This document shows positions 50,052-64,000 of a DNA stretch of 64,000 bases, one piece after another. Where the stretch lies: contig NC_084816.1 in NCBI RefSeq assembly GCF_963583255.1, positions 24,202,119-24,266,118 on the forward strand, in the 5' to 3' direction. The first letter of the stretch is position 1, and the number at the start of each line of letters is the position of its first letter. Source of the stretch: Pyrus communis (Eukaryota > Streptophyta > Magnoliopsida > Rosales > Rosaceae). The notes beneath the pieces were generated by a model that saw only the letters and a program-made list of their open reading frames with translations, made no database searches and was not told the origin of the DNA. The translations under genes and the position numbers were made by a program.

Positions 50052-50389
50052 TTTCTGCCTTGTTTTGTGGCAATCTTGTTCGAAGATTTACAGAGCCGGA
50101 TCAGGTGGTAAGGAAACCTTTGCTGGAACAAATTGTTCAAAACGGGGCAATCTTTTCGTATGTTATATGTAGAGACGCAATCACAGGCACATGAGTTTTT
50201 TGTTAAATTTGTTCTCTACAGGTTAAATAGCCGAGTTATGTAATTTTTGTATACATGTAAAGTTGAGAGAATCGTGCAGCAAAAGATGCCATAAACACCT
50301 CCATATTTTAACTTTTCACATTTAACAACAAAAATGCCAGCAAAGGCGAAAGTAAATGTGAAGGTTGTATGGAATTCAAGGTGGGGAAG

Positions 50390-50582
50390 AGATCCTCTCC
50401 GGATCTCTCCCACCAAATCCTAGGGATCAGGAGATCCGAACTCTTGAAATTTGATCAAATGGTTACAAACAAGGGGCCCCAGGCTCCTCTAAAAGTTATA
50501 ATAATTGTAGCCGTTGAATCAAATTTTGAGAGTCCGGATCTCTGAATTTCTAGGATTTGGTGGGAGAGATTCGGAGAGGATC
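50390..50582. mobile_element. Foldback MITE, AGATCCTCTCCGG ends
   Basis: Inverted repeats of about 36 bp: agatcctctccggatctctc and ccaccaaatcctag pair with ctaggatttggtgggagaga and ttcggagaggatct. The centre is ctttcaaattttatcaaatgg-like with ggggcccca. It lies in the 3' flank of the release-factor gene. A related half-end is at about 16888. Confidence 0.8.
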
Positions 50583-50654
50583 TGCATGCACGCTACCTTA
50601 TTGAACTTGAGTGCAAATACGTGGACGCATTGTCCTATCGAACTCAGGTGCCTA

Positions 50655-50815
50655 TTAGGCTAACTGCTTTATCGTACTCAAGTACAAATAAATAGGCGAA
50701 CAAATTGCTTTATCGAACTCGAGTACAAATAAATAGGCGAACAAACTGCTTTATCGAACTTGAAGTACAAATAAATAGGCGATGAAACCGCCTTATCGAA
50801 CTTAAGGGCAAATAA
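50655..50815 (+). repeat. Minisatellite, about 42-bp unit, four copies
   Basis: Direct copies of ctgctttatcgaactcgag + tacaaataaataggcgaaca (about 42-45 bp), the first and last more diverged. It sits between the release-factor 3' end and the SPATA20-like gene 5' end. Confidence 0.85.
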
Positions 50816-51088
50816 AATGTAAGTAAATTCTGAAAAATTTACGTGTTTCTTGTAAGATGTGCCTTTTTAATATGCACTTCAAAACCTACTAAAAACATTT
50901 TCAGTTATTTTAAAAACATTTTCGGTTATTTTAAAAGCACGTACAGTCAAAATACCACAAACGAAGGGCAGTAGATAGCCTTGCTGAAAGCTCAAAACTG
51001 GGCCACCTGTTTACACCGTCAACCTCCAGCCGTCAAACAAGCCCAAGCTCCACATGGCTCCTCCTGCCTCTTCACCCCCTCTCCACAC

Positions 51089-54000
51089 ATGGCACCAACT
51101 TCTGCACTTTTCTCTTCTTCTCTCTCTCACTCCTCTCTCCTTCTCCACAATTCTATGCTCAAACGCCTCTCTCTCCGCCGCTTCCTCTCTCATCCAACCA
51201 AACAGCTCTCCTCTCCTCCATCACCACCGCCCCAATCTCCCGCCACTCACTTTCCCGCCCTTTCCTCACTGATTCCCCGCCGAACCTTCTCCATCTCCAA
51301 GCTCCTCGCCATGGCCGATCACACTTCGAGCAACCCGGCTGCCCCGTCTCACAAGCACTCCAATCGCCTCGCCGCCGAGCACAGCCCCTACCTTCTGCAA
51401 CACGCCCACAACCCGGTTAGTCTGAATTTCCGAACTGGGTTTTCTGTTCTTTGTTATTTGGATTGCTCTGCGAACTAAAAGATTGAAACTTGACTGCGTT
51501 TTACCAGGTGGATTGGTATCCTTGGGGAGAAGAAGCTTTCGCCGAAGCTCGAAAGAGGGACGTTCCCATCTTCTTATCAAGTAATTTTATTCTACCCATG
51601 TTTTCTTTTCTCTTTGCAAGTATCGGAATTTGGCAGTCAGCTGATATGTGATTCATTTGATCGTTGCAACTGCGTTGGTTTTGTATTCAAGTCGGCTACA
51701 GCACGTGTCATTGGTGAGATTTCTTGTTCGATTTTTCGGAAGTTTAATTTTAATGTTCTAGTGAATGAGGACTAATTAGTTTGTGTTGGACTGTGAATAA
51801 GGTGTCATGTTATGGAGGTCGAGTCTTTCGAGGATGAAGGCGTTGCGAAATTGCTGAACGATTGGTTTGTTAGTATCAAGGTGAGTCTAATTTGTTTGCT
51901 CATTTCCAAATTGAGTAATTACATAAATTTTATGAGAGAACGTTCTTGTTTTCTACTTTTTTAAAGTATTTTCGCTGTGTTCCATTTTTTCTAACATATC
52001 ATTACTGCAGGTGGATCGGGAGGAAAGACCAGATGTTGATAAGGTGAGCCTTACATTGTAAAACACCTGTGAAGTTACTGAAGCTTTATAATATGTGTCT
52101 GGAATGCTTTTTTACTTTCGCACGTCAGTGCGTCTCAAGTTATTCTATTTTCAACTACATTAGAGGTTGCTACTGGCATGAGGTTGAGTATCTTAATGTG
52201 CTTCTGAATTCTATATATATTTACAGGGGAAGGGTACGTTTTCTTAAGGCGGATAACATTCAGGCTTAGACTTTGTTATAGGTCGAGATCTTCCTAGCCC
52301 AAATCTAAAGAAAAAAGAAAATATATTTGAATTCTAAATCCAGTGCTCACATTTTCAGCCCAAATGGTTCTAGTCTGCAAGGATGTACTTTAAGAAAATA
52401 ATAATAACAATTTTCCACTGGTTATTTTGGCATCATGATGTGCTGATGATTTTTTTTTTCACTTTTACAGGTATACATGACCTATGTACAGGCTATGTAT
52501 GGTGGTGGAGGTTGGCCACTGAGTGTCTTCCTTTCACCTGATTTGAAACCTTTGATGGGTGGAACTTACTTTCCCCCAGACGATAAGTTTGGAAGACCAG
52601 GATTTAAGACTATACTTAGGTGAGGAGACGGTGATCTCTGAGACATTAACTTATCACCATCCCCCTTCGGCCTTCTCACCCTGTCTATTCCAATGATTCT
52701 CTTGGTTGGAGAAAACACTTGAAGTTACAAGTTCTTGTTGAGCTGGACGCTGCACATTACCTGAATGCTTATTGTTATTTTTTATTTTGGCTTCCCTTGC
52801 TCATTTATTGTGTATGCCTTTTTTGTCTCAGAAAGGTGAAAGATGCTTGGGATAGTAAGAGGGATGTGCTTGTTAAAAGTGGAGCATTTGCGATTGAACA
52901 GTTGTCAGAAGCATTGTCGTCAAGTGCGAGTTCTAATAAATTGCCAGATGGGCTTCCACAAATTGCATTGCGTCTATGTGCTGAGCAAGTAGGTGTCTTT
53001 ACAGTTTACATTAAGAACTTTTTTGTGTTTATGAGTTTTGGATTTGCAAGTATACCATCTGCTGAAAACTTGGCCTCCCTTCCCTTTTTTATTTTGTGCA
53101 ATGGTATTTCAGAAAAGAAGAACAAGTTCATTACATATCTGTGCATAAATAGATATGATCAATTTTCATTAAACTTATCAGAAGGCAGGACAATATTTCC
53201 TTCTTTTTCCTCATTCTCTTGTTTAATCTGTTTATAGCTTTCCGGAAGCTATGATGAAAAGTATGGTGGGTTTGGATCCGCCCCAAAGTTTCCTAGACCC
53301 GTTGAGGTTCAGCTCATGCTTTATTACTCAAAGAAGTTGGAGGAAACTGGGAAGTTGGGTGAGGCAAATAAAAATCTGAAAATGGTTTTCTTCACCTTGC
53401 AATGCATGGCAAAAGGGGGCGTCCACGATCATATTGGAGGTGGCTTCCACAGATATAGCGTGGATGAGTGCTGGCATGGTCAGTTTTTCTGAAGAAATCA
53501 TTTCCATCGATATTCATGTATCTTAACTGTTATGGCATGCTCAGATACTGAACTATATGTTCAATCAAATGCCTGTCTCATACCGTTCTTTATAGTCACC
53601 ATACTTTGCCCCCAACTCCTCTGTTCTTTCTATATATTGATTATTTCTGCAACAGATTGTTGAACCAGTTCTGTTTATTGCAGTCCCGCACTTTGAGAAG
53701 ATGTTATATGATCAAGGGCAGATTGCCAATGTCTATTTAGATGCTTTTTCTATTACCAAAGATGTCTTCTATTCATGTGTTGCACGGGATGTTCTTGATT
53801 ATCTGAGGAGAGAAATGATTGGACCGGAAGGCGAAATCTATTCAGCAGAAGATGCTGACAGTGCTGAATCTGAAGGTGCTTCAAGAAAAAAGGAAGGAGC
53901 CTTCTATGTTTGGACTAAAAAAGAGGTCTCTCACTCATTGTCTCAGCCTTAAATTTACTGTTTAGATTTGTTGATTCTAACTTACGATTTCATATAAGAT

Positions 54001-55824
54001 ATCCGACACCATTTTTGTATTCATTGATTACAATATTCTTTTTCCCTCCAAAAGTTAACGTTTTGTTTCTATTTAGGTTGAAGACATACTTGGAGAGGAT
54101 GCTACTCTTTTTAGGAACCATTATTATATAAAACCTTCGGGAAACTGTGACCTTTCTAGAATGAGTGATCCTCACAATGAATTCAAGGGAACGAATGTGC
54201 TGATTGAGAGAAAAAGCCCTTCTGAATTGGCACCAAAATTTGCCATGCCTGTTGAGAAATACCTTGATATTCTGGGCCAGAGCAGGAAAAAGCTTTTTGA
54301 AGCACGATCTATTCGACCAAGACCACATTTAGATGATAAGGTGTTCGCTCTTAACCCAATGCATAAAATTGTGGTAGAACCCACCTAATAAGTTTTGGCG
54401 TATATTTTCGAGCACAAATTGATAGATCAGGTGCCTTGTAGGTAATTGTGTCATGGAATGGACTGGCTATCTCAGCTTTTGCGAGGGCTTCTAAAATTCT
54501 CAAGAATGAACCCGATGGGATCAAATTTAACTTTCCCGTGGTTGGCTCTGATGTAAGTTTATACCATCTTTGAGTTCATCTGTGGGTACCAGTAGCTTAG
54601 AATTTGTTAATTTTTTTTTCTTTCCATAACTTATATTTTACTGATAATTTATCTATCTATTTATTTGTACAATTTATAAATTTTGTTCTCCTTACTCACA
54701 TTTTACTGACTATTATGTTTTATTACATTCCAAAAATATCAGCCAAAGGAGTACATGCAGGTTGCAGAGAGGGCTGCAACTTTTATCAGGAGAAAGCTTT
54801 ACGACGAGCAAACTCATCAACTACAGCACTGCTTTAGGAATGGTCCATCTAAAGCACCTGGATTTTTAGATGATTATGCTTTTCTCATATCAGGGTTGTT
54901 GGATCTTTACGAATTTGGTGGTCAAACCACCTGGCTAATTTGGGCAACTGAACTGCAAGACACCCAGGCAAGAATTCATATATGGAATTTTGACGTTTAG
55001 TAGCTATTCTCTTTCTTCTGTGTATTGATGCTAGTTTACTGGCGATTTTCCAGGATGAATTATTTCTTGATAGAGAGGGAGGCGGCTATTTTAATACACC
55101 AGGGGAAGACCCCAATATTCTACTTCGTGTGAAGGAAGATCACGATGGGGCTGAGCCATCTGGAAACTCGGTTTCTGCGATCAATCTTGTAAGATTGGCA
55201 TCCATGATAGCTGGAAACAAGTCTGATCATTACAGGAGGGATGCCGATCATGTTCTTGTACGAGTTGCTTAACCCAAAATGTGCTTTTACATCTTATCTG
55301 CGGAGTGTGTCTCAACTACTGCTAATTTTCTTGTTCTCTTTTTCAACAGGCTGTTTTCGAGACAAGATTAAAAGACATGGCGATGGCAGTACCTTTGATG
55401 TGTTGTGCAGCAGACATGCTCACTGTTCCTTCCCGAAAGCAAGTTGTCTTGGTTGGCCGGAAGCATTCTGCAGAGTTTGAAAACATGCTTGCCGCCACGC
55501 ATGCATCATACGACACAGACAAAACAGTGAGTTTGGGGTTTTTATTTCAAGTTCACAGCTTCGTCATTTCCTTCCGCTTTGTACCCAAGTCTTATGTGAT
55601 ATCCGAAATGGCAGGTTATTCACGTCGATCCAGCAAATTCAGAAGAAATGCAATTTTGGGAAAGCAACAATAGCAACATTGCTCTGATGGCAAAGGATCA
55701 TTTTGCTGCGGACAAAGTGGTCGCTCTTGTCTGCCAAAACTTCACTTGCAGTGCTCCTGTGACGGACCCCGGATCCCTCGAGGCGTTGCTCTCCAGAAGA
55801 TCATCCCCCTCTCCTTCTGCGTGA
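51089..55824 (+). CDS. SPATA20-like thioredoxin-fold/glycosidase-like protein
   Basis: Homologue of spermatogenesis-associated protein 20 and bacterial YyaL (Arabidopsis At4g03200): an N-terminal thioredoxin-like (DUF255) domain and a C-terminal six-hairpin-like region. Biochemical function is not settled. Exons: 51089-51415, 51508-51580, 51692-51713, 51802-51880, 52011-52043, 52471-52619, 52832-52988, 53238-53478, 53684-53925, 54077-54340, 54442-54552, 54743-54967, 55054-55257, 55350-55526, 55615-55824. These total 2514 bp and 837 aa. The domain opens with [20 protein letters not shown], then [19 protein letters not shown] (CHWC redox-type motif) and [19 protein letters not shown]. Later come [20 protein letters not shown] and [18 protein letters not shown]. 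Intron 12 has a GC donor. A Ser-rich basic N-terminal leader (RRFLSHPTK) suggests organelle targeting. Alternative starts: ATG 51155 or an upstream in-frame ATG 50981. Confidence 0.94.
54968..55053 (+). other. GC-AG intron in SPATA20-like gene
   Basis: The junction CAG|GCAAGA ... TTTCCAG|GATGAA joins ELQDTQ to [11 protein letters not shown] in frame. No GT donor is available at the exact position, so it is read as a minor GC-AG intron (about 1% of plant introns). Length is 86 bp. Confidence 0.85.
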
Positions 55825-56309
55825 CTGTAAACGGAGTACAATTTCAACGGAGGAAACAATGTATTGAGTACAACATTCGTCCCGTTTGCGACGGTGCAGG
55901 GTAGAGCATGCAGCAGAGACATGGAGTCGTACGTGCTGGAGACTAATAGGTATTTATGGTCTGGAAAATATGTTGTGCAAAAAGCAAAGTACATAGAATA
56001 TATGTCGGACGTGTTCGATATGACGATAGTGTGTTACGAATAAAAGTTTTGGGGAAATAGTTGTGCTGATTTGTGTTCTACAATATATACATTGTTTCTT
56101 GTTTTTTTCATGAAACAAAAATCTCTTCCTCAATCAAAAGACGGTGAAAATACTAAATTAATTCCGCGAACGAAATTAAAGGAAAATAACCAAATTAAAA
56201 GTTATGGGCACTATAGAATAGATATTCATGGATAGACGGACGTTCTATTGATTCTTAGTTTTGGGGCTGAAAAAGCTGGTCAATCCAAATGAATCATTCT
56301 TCTGGTTTC

Positions 56310-57031
56310 TATTTGCCTCCCGCCTCGAAACTGACGCACAGCACAGCGCCCATTCCCTTCGCGCGCGGGAAGGCAGCGAAGTTCAGTTGATGGGATGGCG
56401 GCGGAGTGGAGCAGCCGCGACACGAAGCCGTGGATCTTCCTCGAAAAATGTGGTGCCAAATATCGATCTTTTGAGAGATATTGGGATGCCGGAATCTTCC
56501 ATTGCTCTGTTGTTTGCGCATTACCCCAACATTTTGATAAAAAAAAGCCAGAATCGTTCAGTGGGATTGTTGCTGAGGTGAAAGATTTCGGATTCGAGCC
56601 CACGATTTGTGCCGGAGGCGCGGATGAGGTCCGGTAAAAAGTCGATCTTGGAACGAAACCAAGAGGCCTACAGGAAATGTGGTTGGTCGGAGGATGAGAT
56701 CGTCTCTGCTTTCAAGTCCAATCCCTTGTGCATGACGAAATCGGAGAAGAAGATAACGGAGACGATTGATTTTTTGGTGAACAAGATGGGGTGGTCCTCG
56801 GCCGCCATTGCGAAATGCGCGACGGTTATGTGACTGAGTTTGGAGCGTTCGGTTTTCAAAGTGCTGGCGGGGAAGGGGTTGGTAAAAGAGAATTTGAGCT
56901 TGGCGAGTGTGATTTTTCCGGCGGAGAAGCAGTTCTTGGAGAGGTTTGTGGGTAGATATGTTGAGCAAGTGCCTCAGTTGTTGCGTGTGTACCAAGGAAA
57001 AGTGGACTTCCAAGATTTATTGATTTGTTGA
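56310..57031 (+). pseudogene. mTERF-family pseudogene
   Basis: Degenerate mitochondrial/plastid transcription-termination-factor repeats. Recognisable pieces are NIDLLRDIGMPESSIALLF, EVKDFGFEPT (other frame), SILERNQEAYRKCGWSEDEI, FKSNPLCMTKSEKKITETID, FLVNKMGWSSAAIAK, then an in-frame TGA at about 56832, LSLERSVFKVLAGKGLVKEN, SVIFPAEKQFLERFV and VPQLLRVYQGK. Two frame changes lie at about 56560-56630, and sequence is missing after LSLER. In intact plant relatives this region is one continuous exon. Only about the C-terminal half is present, with no ATG context for the rest. Confidence 0.88.
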
Positions 57032-58848
57032 TTTTTATTGAAATTTGTATCATGATTCAATGATGAATGAAGAAAACAAAATTAATTTTGGTGGTTTTCT
57101 TCAATTTCAACTTTATCGTTTTGGTTTTAAATTTTGTCAATTTGATCATTGTGTTTTGTGTTATAAGGATAATTTCGAAATTGCTCAAATTAGTTAATTG
57201 AAATTCACTAAAGCAATTTGTTTATACGATAGATTAATTATTGCCACTTGAATCATGTTATAGATAGTGAGTTTGATACTTAATTCTGGATTTGTTTGAA
57301 GGAGCTTTAAAAATGACTGAGCCGAACATAAAGGGCTATTGAACCCAAACTCAACCATCTCTAGCCACCAAGCACGAGCCATGGGTTATGCGACTCAACC
57401 ACTGTTCCAAGTTCCACCTTGATGTCTATGCTTAGTCGATGTGGGACTTATTTTTTAGAACAAGAAGGATATAAGTACTTTTATTATTGGTATTGATGAA
57501 TCACACGATGATGGTCAGAAGGAAACTAAGATACCTCTATGAGTTCTTCCGACCCTCAGAATAAGGGACTATCATAGTTGACTCACCAGCTAGTCTCTTT
57601 TTCAAAAAAGAAAAAGTACTCCTAAAACTTGGGTTCATAATCATAATAGTGCAAACTGTTTGAAGGCTATACGCGCTTGCTCTGAAGCGATCCAACTCTC
57701 CCGAGCAGAGATACAAGCCAACTGCCGTTCCAAATTCCAATTATTACTGCCGCATTGGGTCACAAACTCACATTACTAAGCTCAGCGGACCAACTTCTAA
57801 CAATTTTATATATCAAGTATGCAACTTGTATAAGTTTCGTCGACATGGGACACATGGTCATAATTACGAACTCATGCATGCTTGTAAATGAGTCTAAACA
57901 AATTGTAAAATATTCAGTTTAAATAGTAAGCCACAATTTTAATGTGTTCTAAACGGAAACTAGTCGTACTTATGGTTGCACCTCTTTTCTTAGGCCGCCT
58001 TAACAACTTCCACATCCCACCTTTATTGCCTCCGCATTGGATTGTAAGCTTGCATTACTAAGCTCGGCAATCTAACCCCCATAAATTTGGCTATATAAAG
58101 CATGAAGCTTGTACATGCTTTTCCGATGCGGTTACACACACATTCTACTCTAACCATATATATGCATCTACTCTAACTATATATGCATCTATTCTCATTC
58201 CTGCTTCAGCATCAGCAGATGGAGTTAAAGTAGTAATCAAATTTTAAACGAACTATCAGTTCAAATGGTTAAGAGCGTTTATTCATGTACCGAGATTATG
58301 TATTTGAAACTCCCTTCACAGTATCACTTATATAAAAGAAAAAGTGTAACATATCAAATATCTGGCATCTTGCTTCTTCCAAATTCAGTTATGTCACACT
58401 CTTTTGCAAAGCAAACTGACACTTGCCTTGACCAACTCGCCAATTCTGTAAGGGAAGTGATTTTTACACTCTTTTTAACTTCTTACACATTACTTTTTAT
58501 TTATGATAATTAGATTGAATAAATCAAATAAAATCAACGGTCAAAATAAAACATAGATATGTTAAAATCTAAAAAGATGTGTGTTTATTATTTCCTAATC
58601 CGTAAACCGAAATCGCGCTTTGAAAATTTGGTACAAGCCCAATTAGCAACAAAGCCCATTCAAATTCCAGTTCCAAAAAAAAAAAAAAAACAGCTGACGT
58701 TAAAACGGTTATACTACTAAGTCACCAAACGCAGACGCAGAGCAGAAGCAGCTGGAGAGCTTCATCGATTTCGCGCTATTTCTGTATATAATTATATACA
58801 GTCTGCACCTGGAATGTATCTATATGTGTATCTATAGGCTCCATTCCA
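57032..58848. other. Intergenic with duplicated repeat pieces
   Basis: No gene is seen. Two diverged direct copies of a roughly 110-bp block (about 57735-57840 and 58010-58120) share ttactgcc/ttgcctcc, gcattactaagctc and aagcttgtacat-type text, as in decayed LTRs. A family A MITE-like segment lies at 58456-58600. The last 150 bp lead to the PEX6-like start. Confidence 0.45.

Positions 58849-64000
<5,152 letters not shown>

Noticed and set aside
50981..51088. Upstream in-frame ATG for the SPATA20-like gene
   Set aside because: It would add 36 residues with no targeting-like composition. ATG 51089 gives a more plausible leader; not excluded.
56558..57013. Minus-strand 151-residue open frame
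   Set aside because: Antisense to the mTERF pseudogene, whose plus-strand repeats are recognisable.

Overview
This is a eukaryotic plant nuclear window. Genes have GT-AG introns, the sequence is AT-rich, there are plastid-targeted proteins, and Ty1/copia, MULE-like, CACTA, Tourist-like and SINE insertions are frequent. Protein and repeat character suggest a woody rosid, probably Rosaceae (apple/pear type). That assignment is inference and no species is claimed.

Layout. 0-4.5 kb is intergenic with MITE-like sequence and a CACTA terminus. At 4.64 kb is an intact CC-type glutaredoxin (GRXS1-like, +). A small unknown gene with a non-coding first exon follows (6.0-7.2 kb, -), then a tRNA-Arg(ACG) (-), then a complete four-exon BTB/NPH3 gene (8.05-11.48 kb, -; closest remembered relative Arabidopsis At1g03010). 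From about 9.5 to 26.8 kb lies a direct segmental duplication of about 7.5 kb. Its second copy carries a 3'-truncated, frameshifted NPH3 pseudogene. Each copy has been hit by different transposons since the duplication: an LTR-like insertion in copy 1, and a Tourist-like MITE plus a MULE-like element carrying a beta-amylase exon in copy 2. The empty sites are visible in the sister copies. A related MULE-like element sits at 28.1-29.05 kb.

29.7-36.1 kb is an acid-lipase pseudogene on the minus strand. It is split by a 5.2-kb Ty1/copia element that has both LTRs, a perfect 5-bp target duplication and a nested MITE in gag. A CC-NBS-LRR remnant lacking its NB-ARC follows (36.6-37.4 kb). A seven-exon CCCH zinc-finger gene (37.7-41.43 kb, -) is intact. 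After a repeat-rich spacer (42-46 kb, with a SINE) come two intact + strand genes: a plastid peptide-chain release factor 1 (APG3-like, 15 exons, 416 aa) and a SPATA20/thioredoxin-fold protein (15 exons, 837 aa, one GC-AG intron). An mTERF pseudogene (56.3-57.0 kb) and a multiply broken PEX6 copy (58.85 kb to the window end) close the window.

The genes are independent nuclear genes, not a pathway. The GRXS1 / NPH3 / PEX6 set recalls the adjacent Arabidopsis loci At1g03020, At1g03010 and At1g03000, so the window looks like a conserved block that was stretched by transposons and has partly lost genes. I saw no CRISPR, phage, bacterial operon or clearly novel system. The most informative structure is the duplicated block, whose insertions can be dated against each other.
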